Both the position numbers and the translations under genes were made by a program. From Burkholderiales bacterium (lineage in GTDB: Bacteria; Pseudomonadota; Gammaproteobacteria; Burkholderiales; UBA11063), in contig JAJFBE010000002.1 in NCBI GenBank assembly GCA_020697255.1, forward strand, positions 62,001 to 126,000: a stretch of DNA of 64,000 nt, in the 5' to 3' direction. The notes under the pieces are model-generated. The model was given only the letters and a program-made list of their open reading frames with translations. It ran no database searches and was not told the origin of the DNA. Below, in pieces: positions 10,001 through 18,603 of this stretch. Within the stretch, counting starts at the first letter, position 1; the number at the start of each line of letters is the position of its first letter.

Positions 10001-10574
10001 AGCTATTTCTTATTACAGGTGTCCATATCACTCCACTAACCACTCCTAGTATACTATCTTTAGTTAAATCATAGTATTTTTCAGAAATTGTAAGTGATTT
10101 GCCAATATACATATTGTCTTCAATTATCAGGGTACACAACGTATAGCTATCTTTTAATTTAACTAATACTGTATCGTCATTATTAAATGATGTATTTTTT
10201 TTAATTAATACAAGAGAGTCTTTTACAAATTTGCTATAATTATTATTGCTAATTCTTACTGCAAAATCAACATCAGTAAAAAAATTGTCTATTTCTAACG
10301 ATAGCGATTTTGCTTCAAAGTTATCGATATCTGTTACTTGTATAGTTTTAGACGCGCCAAGCGTAGAACCAGTCACCAGATAATCAATAGATACCCCAAA
10401 ATAATTAGCTATTGCAAGGATAGTAGATACTGTCGGGTTTGAGTTTTGACCATTACGAATTTTATTTATGGTTATTGCTGAAATATCCGTTGCCTGACTT
10501 AAAGTTGCAGTGGTAACTTTGTTTTTTTTAAAAAGTTCCCCTAGCCTTATAGCAAAATCGCTTTTATTTGTCAT
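9984..10574 (-). CDS. XRE-family regulator with LexA/CI-like C-terminal domain
   Basis: A 196-residue protein. Residues about 9-65 are a Cro/CI helix-turn-helix (ATLSQATDISAITINKIRNG, then STILAIANYFGVSIDYLV). The C-terminal part (about 105-185: DSLVLIKKN, DDTVLVKLKD, ILGVVSGVIW) has the strand pattern of the S24/LexA fold, but I do not see a convincing catalytic serine in the normal position. It is therefore likely a repressor-type sensor without self-cleavage. It is the first gene of the operon with the hybrid kinase and response regulator, and may regulate it or be an output. A phage origin is possible, but no other phage genes are near. Confidence 0.7.
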   Translation of the reverse strand: MTNKSDFAIRLGELFKKNKVTTATLSQATDISAITINKIRNGQNSNPTVSTILAIANYFGVSIDYLVTGSTLGASKTIQVTDIDNFEAKSLSLEIDNFFTDVDFAVRISNNNYSKFVKDSLVLIKKNTSFNNDDTVLVKLKDSYTLCTLIIEDNMYIGKSLTISEKYYDLTKDSILGVVSGVIWTPVIRNSYETIK

Positions 10575-10684
10575 CTAATACCCTCTTTCCAGAATATATT
10601 GTAACACCAGATATTGCTATATTTCTATAATTTTAATATAAAAATGCAGTTATTTACAGGATAAATATCTACTATAGTATATGA

Positions 10685-11161
10685 TTAATGCTTAACCTCG
10701 TCAGAAACAACCTCACTTATAGTCGCTTCCAACCATCCTTTATGTTGCTTTTCTGCCTTATATGCTTTATCAAATACACATCTCTCACTATCTGATAATC
10801 CCGGATGGTTTAATATTCTTTGATATGCCTGACTAGTATCATCTTCACTATCTAACATTGCCCTTAGCAGATTGACATCTGAGCCAGTAATATCACTTAT
10901 AGAAATTTTCATCCGGGTCAATAGCCCTTTGATCAAATCCCCCGAATCCGGCAAATCTGATCTCTTATCTGAATAGAATTCCTTTATTTCATCTACATGT
11001 AATTTATGATCGACTAAAAAATCATACATTTTATCTTTATATTCAGAATGAAACATTTTTTCCACGGCAAGTTTGTAGCCACCTATTACATCATATTCCA
11101 GTTCAAGTAAATCAATAACTACGTCGTCAAAATTCTTTTTTTTACCAACTAAAGTAGTCAT
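10685..11161 (-). CDS. Ferritin-like four-helix protein (DUF2383/PA2169 type)
   Basis: A 158-residue, largely helical acidic protein resembling the DUF2383 ferritin-like family. Helices carry spaced Glu/His pairs, for example DLLELEYDVIGGY near residue 16, HKLHVDEIKEFY near 52, and KAYKAEKQHKGWLEA near 133. These could form a di-metal centre, but metal binding is not shown. Such proteins are commonly linked to stress and found beside PRC-barrel and DUF883 genes, as here. A strong AAGGAGG site precedes the ATG. Function beyond a stress association is unknown. Confidence 0.7.
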   Translation of the reverse strand: MTTLVGKKKNFDDVVIDLLELEYDVIGGYKLAVEKMFHSEYKDKMYDFLVDHKLHVDEIKEFYSDKRSDLPDSGDLIKGLLTRMKISISDITGSDVNLLRAMLDSEDDTSQAYQRILNHPGLSDSERCVFDKAYKAEKQHKGWLEATISEVVSDEVKH

Positions 11162-11316
11162 AATAAACCTCCTTTTCCCCTTATAAACAAGGTGTGGCCA
11201 AAGCCGCCCCCTCTAATTAATATAAGCAATTAAATTATAGGGCTAAACTAAGGCCACAATCCTAAATAATACAGATGTATTAATCTGTTTTATATCTTAT
11301 CTTTAAAGATACAAAG

Positions 11317-11586
11317 CTATAATACAACCTTAGCAATTACCCATCCGGCAAAAAGCGCTGAGGCCAGAGCTATATACGGCTTGTCTTTAACAAAACCTGA
11401 AAGCGCCTTGTCAACATTTTGAGCCTGGTCTTTAACAGTTTCAGCCATATCCTGCCCCTTACTTTTAATAGTATCTAGTGTATCAGCTGCTTTGTTTTTT
11501 GCTTCTTTACTTATATCTGAAACCTGGTCTTTCATTGAACTCATATTTTTTTCTCCTTCTTGTTTGTTTTCATTTTGATTATTCAT
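11317..11586 (-). CDS. DUF883-like (ElaB/YqjD-type) tail-anchored protein, two possible starts
   Basis: An 89-residue protein: a long charged helical region rich in Lys, Asp and Ala (about 15-65), then a C-terminal membrane segment (YIALASALFAGWVIAKVVL). This is the layout of the ElaB/YqjD/DUF883 proteins, inner-membrane tail-anchored proteins that can bind ribosomes in stationary phase. Two in-frame ATGs, codon 1 (11586) and codon 15 (11544), each have their own GGAG site 8 bp upstream. Two N-terminal forms are therefore possible. It belongs to the run of small stress-type genes. Confidence 0.7.
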   Translation of the reverse strand: MNNQNENKQEGEKNMSSMKDQVSDISKEAKNKAADTLDTIKSKGQDMAETVKDQAQNVDKALSGFVKDKPYIALASALFAGWVIAKVVL

Positions 11587-11611
11587 AAATTTTTCTCCTT
11601 ATAAATTTTAA

Positions 11612-12004
11612 TTAAATTCTATTATTTTGGTCAAACTGGGTCCTGCTACCATATTGCTGTGGGGAATGGTAGAACTCATCAACCGGTTTACTCCATCCCA
11701 CATTGGCAAAATCCGGCCAGTTATCTTTATCAAATCCCGGAGCAGTTTTTAGGATATCTTTGGGAACAGAAACCTTAAATGCATCTTCTTCCGGGCAATA
11801 GTCCAATTCCTGCCATGGCAGAGCATAAAAATCACTTCCCATACCCATAAACCCGCCAAAGGATAAAACTGCATAACGAACTTCGCCGCTACATTTATCC
11901 AATACCAGCTCCTCGACTTTTCCTAATTTTTCATTGTTATTATCAATAACAGTTTTACTAATTACATCCGCAGTACGGACTACCTGAGTAGAATGTTCTT
12001 TCAT
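11612..12004 (-). CDS. PRC-barrel domain protein
   Basis: A 130-residue cytoplasmic protein with a single PRC-barrel fold at about 10-85. Signs are ADVISKTVIDNNNEKLGKVE, LVLDKCSGEVRYAVLSFGG and FYALPWQELDY. These small beta-barrels occur in RNA-maturation factors (RimM) and in stand-alone stress proteins; the stand-alone form fits here. It is preceded by AGGAGG and lies 25 bp upstream of the DUF883-like gene on the same strand, so the two are likely co-transcribed. Its ligand is unknown. Confidence 0.8.
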   Translation of the reverse strand: MKEHSTQVVRTADVISKTVIDNNNEKLGKVEELVLDKCSGEVRYAVLSFGGFMGMGSDFYALPWQELDYCPEEDAFKVSVPKDILKTAPGFDKDNWPDFANVGWSKPVDEFYHSPQQYGSRTQFDQNNRI

Positions 12005-12040
12005 TTACTTTCCTCCTTAATTAATGTTATTTAATCTTAT

Positions 12041-12508
12041 TTAATCCAAAAACTCGTTATTTACCCGAATCATAACTCGTTGCCCTTTTTTAATCCCTTT
12101 TACCGGATCACAAAGTGATGGCTGAGCTATAGAATCTGACAAGGCAGCACCTCTTTTTTTCTTATACTGCTTTTTATTAACATATATAGCATTCCAGCTA
12201 ATCTTACATTGGGTGCCATTGTTAAAATATGTTCCGCTTACTATTGACCCCTTTTTTACAATAACCTTATTGCCATATTCGGCATAAACATTATCAAGCA
12301 CTTTAAAAGCAGCCTGGTTATTCATTAATTGAGCATCCTCAGGCACATCCAGATCTTCCATAGCAACTACGGCTATACCCGTAGCAGGAGGTAATGTCTG
12401 AACATCATGGCCTAATTTCGCCGGAGTAGGTAAATTTTCGTTACTACATGCGCTAAGTATAATTAACGCGGTACTAAATAACGCGCTGATTTTCACTAAA
12501 TTTTTCAT
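12041..12508 (-). CDS. Predicted lipoprotein, function unknown
   Basis: A 155-residue protein with a lipoprotein signal peptide: positive start MKNLVK, a hydrophobic core, and lipobox LSAC with the modified Cys at residue 21. The mature part includes a strand-rich region (DNVYAEYGNKVIVKKGSIVS) and a region with two further Cys (ISWN... and ...SLCDPVKG) that may form a disulfide. No family was recognised. It leads the leftward run of stress-type genes and probably resides in the outer or inner membrane facing the periplasm. A GGAGGG site precedes the start. Confidence 0.65.
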   Translation of the reverse strand: MKNLVKISALFSTALIILSACSNENLPTPAKLGHDVQTLPPATGIAVVAMEDLDVPEDAQLMNNQAAFKVLDNVYAEYGNKVIVKKGSIVSGTYFNNGTQCKISWNAIYVNKKQYKKKRGAALSDSIAQPSLCDPVKGIKKGQRVMIRVNNEFLD

Positions 12509-12763
12509 AATAGCCCTCCACTTATTAACACATTTATCTCCTATATTAAAATTGATTAATTATAGTTTTTTATGAACCAAAGCTCCAATTAGTTTCTTTT
12601 GCTCACAGCGTTATTGTAGGCGAAATGAACCGTATAGTCCAGTCAAATCTTCATACGTAAAGCTATACCTAAAAATTACGGTGGCAATTCTATAGTCTTT
12701 TTAGAATAATTAAAGAATAATTATGGATTAACGTTAATTGGCTAATTTTTATAGGAGTATAAA

Positions 12764-13045
12764 ATGTTCTATGTAGTATATAATTTGCACCCACATTCTA
12801 ATAAACAAGCTCATATATACAACTCTCTGACTGAATTTAACAATGAATGGATACCTAAATTTAAAAAATATTGTATTGAAAAAAATACTGATGCAGTATC
12901 TTTAGGAGCCAAGTGTGACTTTGTTCCTCTTGGAGAAGATGAAGTAACACTTGAACCGACTCAGGTACCGGATTTTTCTACCTGGACAATACGGGCTTTT
13001 ACAAAAGAAGAGCTAAAATCATTCTTATCAGAATTTTTACATTAG
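12764..13045 (+). CDS. Hypothetical 93-residue protein
   Basis: Unrecognised. A small soluble, acidic-to-neutral protein without signal peptide or membrane segment, with strand-rich start (MFYVVYNLHP) and helical end (KEELKSFLSEFL). The start ATG has TAGGAG 7 bp upstream, which supports translation. It stands alone between the stress-gene block on the other strand and the purK operon. It could be a small stress protein, but nothing in its sequence shows that. Confidence 0.5.
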   Translation: MFYVVYNLHPHSNKQAHIYNSLTEFNNEWIPKFKKYCIEKNTDAVSLGAKCDFVPLGEDEVTLEPTQVPDFSTWTIRAFTKEELKSFLSEFLH

Positions 13046-13139
13046 AAAATGACTAATAGCAGGTAAATACGCGAACGTGGTGCTAATTCACATGTTAAAA
13101 TAATAGCTTAAAGCCTCTTTGATAAGTGAACCAAGAAAT

Positions 13140-14279
13140 ATGGATAAAATTATACCAGCTAAGACACTGGGAATTATGGGCGGAGGCCAATTAGCCCGTA
13201 TGTTTGCAATCGCAGCAAAACAAATGGGATACCAAATTGCTATTTTGGAACCAGAAGAAAATTGCCCAGCCAGATTATTTGCCAACTACCATATTATAAG
13301 TCGCTATGATGACACCATCGGCCTGGATAACTTAGCTAGGCATAGTACTGTAATTACTACGGAATTTGAAAACGTTCCCGCAGTGAGTATGGAGTACCTG
13401 GGACAAAAAACAGCAGTATTTCCCAAACATAGTGCTATTGCAATTACACAAAATCGTATATTAGAAAAAAACTTTTTCAACTCTTGTGGAATTAAAACCA
13501 CCCGGTATATTGCAATAAATACACTTAATGATATTAGACAGGTCCCGGAAAATATGCTTCCGGCGATTCTTAAAACTAATACTCTTGGATATGACGGTAA
13601 AGGTCAAATTATTGTCAAGGATTATGGTGACCTTGAAAAGGCATTCAAAGCATTACATCAGGTTCCGGCTATTTTGGAAAAAATAGTTCCCCTACATTGT
13701 GAGGTATCGGTAATGGTAGCCAGGAACCAAAATGAAATATCTTGTTATCCAGTGGTACAAAATCTACATATTAATGGCATACTAGATACTACTATTGCAC
13801 CGGCACAAATTGATAAAGATATTATCATATACATTGAAAAAGCAGCAAAAACAATTATTAAAAAATTGGACTATATAGGTATTTTAGGCATAGAATTTTT
13901 TATCACAAATACCGGGGAAATCCTTGCTAATGAAATGGCGCCTAGACCGCATAATTCTGGTCATTATACCCTGGATGCATGTATGACCTCACAATTTGAA
14001 CAGCAAGTGCGTGCAGTTTGTAATTTGAAACTGGGCAACACCGAATTATTTACTAATGCCATAATGCTAAATCTGCTTGGGGATATTTGGCCTAAAAATG
14101 GCACGCCCCCATGGGATAAAATACTGGGTAAATTCTCCAATATAAAACTTCATTTATACGATAAAAAAGAGGCTAAAATTGGGCGAAAAATGGGGCATTT
14201 AACTATTTTAGGTAATGATATTTCAGTACTTTACAAACAATTAAATGAAATTAAATTATTGCTTGGAATAAATTCATGA
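13140..14279 (+). CDS. purK: N5-carboxyaminoimidazole ribonucleotide synthase PurK
   Basis: ATP-grasp enzyme that makes N5-CAIR from AIR, bicarbonate and ATP. The N-terminus LGIMGGGQLARMFAIAAKQ and later GYDGKGQ, AILEKIVPLHCEVSVMVAR and NEMAPRPHNSGHYT are PurK signatures. I chose the ATG at 13140 because the glycine-rich motif then starts at residue 11, as in relatives. An in-frame TTG at 13119 would add seven unrelated residues. The C-terminal stop overlaps the antiporter start by 4 bp (ATGA), and purC follows that, so three genes form one overlapping operon. Confidence 0.93.
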   Translation: MDKIIPAKTLGIMGGGQLARMFAIAAKQMGYQIAILEPEENCPARLFANYHIISRYDDTIGLDNLARHSTVITTEFENVPAVSMEYLGQKTAVFPKHSAIAITQNRILEKNFFNSCGIKTTRYIAINTLNDIRQVPENMLPAILKTNTLGYDGKGQIIVKDYGDLEKAFKALHQVPAILEKIVPLHCEVSVMVARNQNEISCYPVVQNLHINGILDTTIAPAQIDKDIIIYIEKAAKTIIKKLDYIGILGIEFFITNTGEILANEMAPRPHNSGHYTLDACMTSQFEQQVRAVCNLKLGNTELFTNAIMLNLLGDIWPKNGTPPWDKILGKFSNIKLHLYDKKEAKIGRKMGHLTILGNDISVLYKQLNEIKLLLGINS

Positions 14280-15640
14280 TTTTTCGATTTTTAATCCTGT
14301 TTATGCTAGCCTCCTGTAGCTATAGCAATCCTATTGCAGGCAGCAGTGACTACGATCCGGTTATATATTTATGGCTGGTGATTTTTATATTTTTATCCCG
14401 GAGCCTTTCCTTTGTAAAAAAAATTGGCCTGCCTATTGCTATTGGTGAGATATTGACCGGTATAATTCTTGGTCAGCTAGACATGTTTGGGATAAATTTA
14501 TTTGCATCAATTGAACATAATACCGTAATCCAATTTTTGGCCGAACTAGGCTCAATAATTCTTATGTTTGAAATCGGGCTTGAGTCAAAATTTAGTGATC
14601 TTAAGAAAAATTTCCGGCGCGGAATAAAGTTAGCAATTCTTGGTAGCATCCTTACTTTTTCTGGCGGTTTCTTTTTATCATGGTTACTGATTAAAGACCA
14701 GAACCTGTTTTTAAACCTATTAATAGGAGTTATATGCGCAGCAACCGCAACCGGGATCTCCGCACGTATATTTAAAGACATGGGCTTACTTAGGACTAAG
14801 GAAGTAAGGATAATATTAGTCTCATCAATTTTGGATGAGCTAATTAGCATTTTATGCTTTGGGATAATTTCTGTAATGCTAATTACCCAGACAGTTGGTT
14901 TTATTGGCATTTCTCTATCCCTGGCCCAGGCTTTAATATTTTTTATCTTTGCAGGCGTATTTGGGCGATGGATTACGCCACACATTACGAGCTGGTCAAC
15001 TAAAATTCATGCCGGAATTAATATGAAAATTGGTGTATTATTAATCATTTGCTTCTTCTTTTCCTGGTTAGCCCACATTCTGGGTCTTGCCTTTGTAGTG
15101 GGAGCGTTTGTCGCCGGTTTGATCCTGGATGAAGTATATTTTAAAACTTTTAGCCGGGCTAATTTCTTTATCCGGTTACGTAATCTTGCAACTCAAGTGC
15201 CAGACATTAAATTACGCAAACAATTGAATAATGTGATTGACCAGCAAGAAGGCAAGACGATAAAAGAATTGCTCAAACCAATTTCTCATTTGTTTGTACC
15301 GATATTTTTTATAAATATTGGTATGATGCTAAATGTATCTAACTTACTTAATTTTAGAACGTTTTCCTTAACTCTCTCGTTAATTTTGATTAGCTTCTTC
15401 GGCCGAATATTAAGCGGATACCTTATTCGCGAAAAAAATATTAATAATTTAATTTTAGGCCTTGGTTTAACTCCTATTGGCGAGGCTGGCTTGATATTCA
15501 CCTCTTTTGGCCGTGACATAGGAATAATCAATGGGCATGTATTATCTGCAATTGTATCTGCAGTGGTTATAGCATCCATAATCACCCCCATACTTATTAA
15601 ATTTTCAGTAAAAAGATACGGAGTGCACCGCTATGAATAA
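14276..15640 (+). CDS. CPA2-family monovalent cation/proton antiporter
   Basis: A 454-residue membrane protein of the Kef/CPA2 type: about 12-13 hydrophobic segments, with early motif GLPIAIGEILTGIILGQ, an acidic residue in LILMFEIGLE-type context (segment IILMFEIGLESKF), and late motif GLGLTPIGEAGLIFTSFGRD. No TrkA-N (RCK) domain follows, so it is a short form like KefB-type transporters without the regulatory tail. The first 15 residues look like a lipoprotein signal ending in LASC, an odd start for such a carrier. It is wedged between purK and purC with overlaps of 4 and 8 bp. Substrate ion (K+ or Na+) is unknown. Confidence 0.8.
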   Translation: MIFRFLILFMLASCSYSNPIAGSSDYDPVIYLWLVIFIFLSRSLSFVKKIGLPIAIGEILTGIILGQLDMFGINLFASIEHNTVIQFLAELGSIILMFEIGLESKFSDLKKNFRRGIKLAILGSILTFSGGFFLSWLLIKDQNLFLNLLIGVICAATATGISARIFKDMGLLRTKEVRIILVSSILDELISILCFGIISVMLITQTVGFIGISLSLAQALIFFIFAGVFGRWITPHITSWSTKIHAGINMKIGVLLIICFFFSWLAHILGLAFVVGAFVAGLILDEVYFKTFSRANFFIRLRNLATQVPDIKLRKQLNNVIDQQEGKTIKELLKPISHLFVPIFFINIGMMLNVSNLLNFRTFSLTLSLILISFFGRILSGYLIREKNINNLILGLGLTPIGEAGLIFTSFGRDIGIINGHVLSAIVSAVVIASIITPILIKFSVKRYGVHRYE

Positions 15641-16508
15641 TTGTATCACCTCATTACCAAAACTATATTCAGGTAAAGTACGCGACCTATATAACATTGA
15701 CGAAAAATATATGTTGATGATAGCCAGTGATAGGCTGTCTGCTTTTGATGTTATTTTAAACCAGGAAATACCAAAAAAAGGTGTTTACCTAACCCAAATT
15801 TCGTTATTTTGGATGAACCGGCTAAAACATATTATTGCCAATCACTTAAGCGATAAAAAATTAGCCAACTATCTTAATGGGAACGAGCTAACCTATGCTA
15901 ACGGGCGTGGTGTAATAGTAAAAAAACTAAAACCGGTACCGATTGAGGTAATTGTGCGTGGTTATCTTGCCGGTAGTGGCTATAAAGACTATATCGCTAC
16001 AGGAAAGATCAGTGGTATTTCAATCCCACCCGGATTGGAAAAAGCAGAGAAATTACCAGCCCCTATCTTTACCCCCTCAACTAAGGCGGCTGTTGGCGAT
16101 CATGATGAGAATATTACGCTTACCCAATGTTATAATTTAATCGGTAAGGAATTAACCCTACAAATTGAAAAAGTTGCCCTGGAGCTTTATACAAGCGCAA
16201 ATGAATTTGCCAATACTCATGGCATTATTCTGGCCGATACGAAGTTTGAATTTGGCCTGGATGAAAATGGTATGCTAATACTTATGGATGAAGTTCTTAC
16301 ACCGGATTCATCCAGATTTTGGGATGCCAATACTTTTAAGATAGGTGTAGAGCCAGACAGTTTTGATAAACAGTTTGTCCGTAATTATCTGGAGAAAGAA
16401 ATTAATTGGAATAAAATACCGCCGATCCCTGATTTACCCAGTGAGGTTATTGCTAAAACCAGTGATAAATATTATGAAATTATAAGGCGTTTTAATATCA
16501 GCACCTAA
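15633..16508 (+). CDS. purC: SAICAR synthetase PurC
   Basis: Joins aspartate to CAIR in purine synthesis. The sequence has the family's opening YSGKVRDLYNI, then ASDRLSAFDVIL, IEVIVRGYLAGSGYKDY, and DEVLTPDSSRFW. At 291 residues it belongs to the longer form seen in many beta- and gammaproteobacteria and yeast. The start lies 8 bp inside the end of the antiporter gene, so its translation is probably coupled. This is the third gene of the purK operon. Confidence 0.95.
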   Translation: MNNCITSLPKLYSGKVRDLYNIDEKYMLMIASDRLSAFDVILNQEIPKKGVYLTQISLFWMNRLKHIIANHLSDKKLANYLNGNELTYANGRGVIVKKLKPVPIEVIVRGYLAGSGYKDYIATGKISGISIPPGLEKAEKLPAPIFTPSTKAAVGDHDENITLTQCYNLIGKELTLQIEKVALELYTSANEFANTHGIILADTKFEFGLDENGMLILMDEVLTPDSSRFWDANTFKIGVEPDSFDKQFVRNYLEKEINWNKIPPIPDLPSEVIAKTSDKYYEIIRRFNIST

Positions 16509-16628
16509 ACCTAATCTTTTAAATTTGGAATTAATAAATCTTTATATAGAATAAAATCAATTGATTGCAAATTAAAACTCCTCTTTGTCTTGTCTAGATT
16601 GCAGGAACTACTTATCCTAGATTTGTGC

Positions 16629-16634
16629 TATAAT
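16629..16634 (+). promoter_or_regulatory. Possible extended -10 promoter
   Basis: TATAAT preceded by TGC, giving the extended form TGnTATAAT at 16626-16634. No good -35 is seen. It lies between purC and the doubtful small ORF at 16724 and could serve that ORF or the secreted protein at 17180. Confidence 0.35.
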
Positions 16635-16723
16635 ATTTTTTTAGCCAAGATTGAAGTAAAAAGGGCCTTATAGATTATAATGTAGACTGTTCTTATGTAT
16701 CATCAGATTTATCACTTTCAAAT

Positions 16724-16969
16724 ATGGTAACTTTATATCCAACTACGCATTTTGGAAAAATTAATACTGCAAATTCAATTGAAATTCCTTTCCAAGCAAA
16801 TGACAAATTAGCTGGATACTGGAACAAGGATAATGAACCACTCTCCGCTTATGATAAGATTAAAGGTTATTCGTATACAGGTTATAAATGTCCAGGTCCT
16901 GTCTATGATATAAAAGAACAAGGATTATTAGTTAGTATTCAAGATTTTCCATTATCACTGAATAAGTAA
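16724..16969 (+). CDS. Hypothetical 81-residue protein or gene remnant
   Basis: Unrecognised. The composition looks protein-like (YPTTHFGKINTANSIEIPF, KGYSYTGYKCPGPVYDIKE), but there is no clear ribosome site before the ATG, and the frame stays open upstream to a TGA at 16652 without another ATG. There is no signal peptide although neighbours are secreted. It may be the 3' remainder of a decayed gene or a short real gene. It sits in an accessory gap between purC and other unknown genes. Confidence 0.3.
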   Translation: MVTLYPTTHFGKINTANSIEIPFQANDKLAGYWNKDNEPLSAYDKIKGYSYTGYKCPGPVYDIKEQGLLVSIQDFPLSLNK

Positions 16970-17179
16970 TCTGAATAGTTTTATTTAATTGGGATATTTT
17001 ATCTATTTTATTTTCTTGATTTAAATAGGCCCATCAACGGAATTTCCGTATTGACTATTATTTCAATCATGGATATAATAGTACTGTGAGACCTAATTAT
17101 GTGCTTAAATCCACGCTTTTGGTAGAAAAGTATTATTTTAACAATGAATTTTAGTTAAATTAGCAACAGAGGAAATCAA

Positions 17180-17728
17180 ATGCCAATTCTTAATAAAACT
17201 TATTTATTACTACTACTTATAACAGGTTTTTTAACTAGCCCCCAAGCAAAAGAATTAACAATCCTGGACTGCGCTCCTACCAAGAGCTATGATCAAGGTG
17301 TTTACATTAAAGCTGTTAAATTAAAAGCAATAATTAACGAAGATAATAAAAAAATTGACATCAACTTGGAAGAATATTACAATTATTCTGATGACATACC
17401 AATTAGTTTTCCTGTGAAAACACTTATTAGCTCAGGTGATAACAGGAGTGTATTATCATTTCTAAATTCTGCCAAAGGCGAAACAAATCGCAATAGCAGC
17501 AAAGTTTATATTGGGAATTGGGAACTAAAAAAAGTAGGAAATAACCTCTTTTCCCTAAGCACATCTTTAGACAAGTATTCTGGATATGATCCTGTAAGTT
17601 TATCTTGCCGTGAAGAAGCAATTCTTCATTATCGCGGAGGAAATACATTAGAAAATATATCCAGAGGATTTTACAACTCTGTTTCCATGTCACATGATTA
17701 CACATGGACAGTCAATACAACCTACTAA
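17180..17728 (+). CDS. Secreted hypothetical protein
   Basis: A 182-residue protein with a type I signal peptide (hydrophobic core TYLLLLLITGFLT, cleavage probably after SPQA near residue 24). The mature part is strand-rich, with two Cys (in ILDCAPT and LSCREE) that may form one disulfide. AGAGGAAATCAA precedes the ATG. No family recognised; periplasmic or exported. It belongs to a run of lineage-specific genes at 16.7-18.8 kb. Confidence 0.55.
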   Translation: MPILNKTYLLLLLITGFLTSPQAKELTILDCAPTKSYDQGVYIKAVKLKAIINEDNKKIDINLEEYYNYSDDIPISFPVKTLISSGDNRSVLSFLNSAKGETNRNSSKVYIGNWELKKVGNNLFSLSTSLDKYSGYDPVSLSCREEAILHYRGGNTLENISRGFYNSVSMSHDYTWTVNTTY

Positions 17729-18047
17729 AGTCCAGAGTATCTGTTGCCTTGAGTCACTATTAAAGCCGTCTCTGGATAAGGGTTTAACAACAATTCAACT
17801 CACATATCGAAATACCAATGATGATATAATTTTTATGATAAAGCGCAGGTTAGCAAATAGCTAATGTTTTTGGGCAAGAAGCGCACCTCTAACTCACACC
17901 TTTTTAATACCAAAGTCAGCATTTATTTATCGCTTATTTATACAAACGGAATATTATACGATTACACACCATTATTTTAAATTAATCCTGGATTATAATA
18001 TCGCTCTATAGTATAATAACGCCATTACTTTACTAACAGGTGTATAA
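17729..18047. other. 319-bp gap: candidate promoters only
   Basis: No gene seen. It holds TCCAGAG (17731-17737) and CTCTGGA (17770-17776) just behind the previous stop, a TGATATAAT extended -10 at 17822-17830, a TTAGC/GCTAA mini-hairpin followed by five T at 17850-17871, and a second TATAAT at 18012-18017 just before the next gene. A small RNA between 17837 and 17872 is conceivable but unsupported. Confidence 0.3.
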
Positions 18048-18581
18048 ATGAATAAAAATATTGTAGAATACTGTAAAAATCAATATGATTTTGAATTGGA
18101 ACAACAAGAAAATTTTAATAACTATTTCGGTCTATATATTGGCTTTTTTGGGTTACTATTATCAGGTATGAGTTTTCCATACTCCGATATCGGACAAATC
18201 CAAAGCTATGCAACTGCTACCGCAATAACATTCTATTTTTTCTATTTTATAGCAATTGTTTCAATACTGGGGTTTATATATTTTACAATTAAACATCAGG
18301 TTGGGCTTGAATATCAACGCTCCCCACATGCTAAAACATTACTTGAATATTATTATGAAAATATGCCACAACTTCAAGAAAATGCTCAAAAAACTATATG
18401 CGAAGAATACGCAAATGCCGCATTCCATAATTTTAACGTGAACCTAAAAAAAGCAGCCTTTTTTCGGTACGCAAAATTTTGCTTGCTGTTTCTAGTAGTT
18501 TCAGAATCCTGTGCATATTTAGATTACCATTGTATTAATAAAAATGATAAAATATCTATAGTAAAGGTAGTAAAATCTTAA
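18048..18581 (+). CDS. Hypothetical membrane protein, three TM segments
   Basis: A 177-residue protein of unknown family. A short N-terminal helix is followed by two membrane segments (NYFGLYIGFFGLLLSGM, and ITFYFFYFIAIVSILGFIYF), then a soluble helical stretch of about 60 residues rich in Glu/Gln, then a third hydrophobic segment (FCLLFLVVSESCAYL) and a short Lys-rich end. The shape, a TM hairpin plus a cytoplasmic helical region, recalls SLATT-like and other small defence-associated membrane modules, but no specific match is claimed. A 55-residue gene follows after 22 bp and is likely co-transcribed. Confidence 0.5.
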   Translation: MNKNIVEYCKNQYDFELEQQENFNNYFGLYIGFFGLLLSGMSFPYSDIGQIQSYATATAITFYFFYFIAIVSILGFIYFTIKHQVGLEYQRSPHAKTLLEYYYENMPQLQENAQKTICEEYANAAFHNFNVNLKKAAFFRYAKFCLLFLVVSESCAYLDYHCINKNDKISIVKVVKS

Positions 18582-18603
18582 AGACTATAAAGGAGAACCG
18601 GTA

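Noticed and set aside
9984-10574. Prophage repressor
   Set aside because: CI-like fold fits, but no integrase, structural or lysis genes are near, and it is joined to a sensor kinase operon.
13119-13139. TTG start for purK
   Set aside because: Adds seven residues not found in relatives; ATG at 13140 gives the normal N-terminus.
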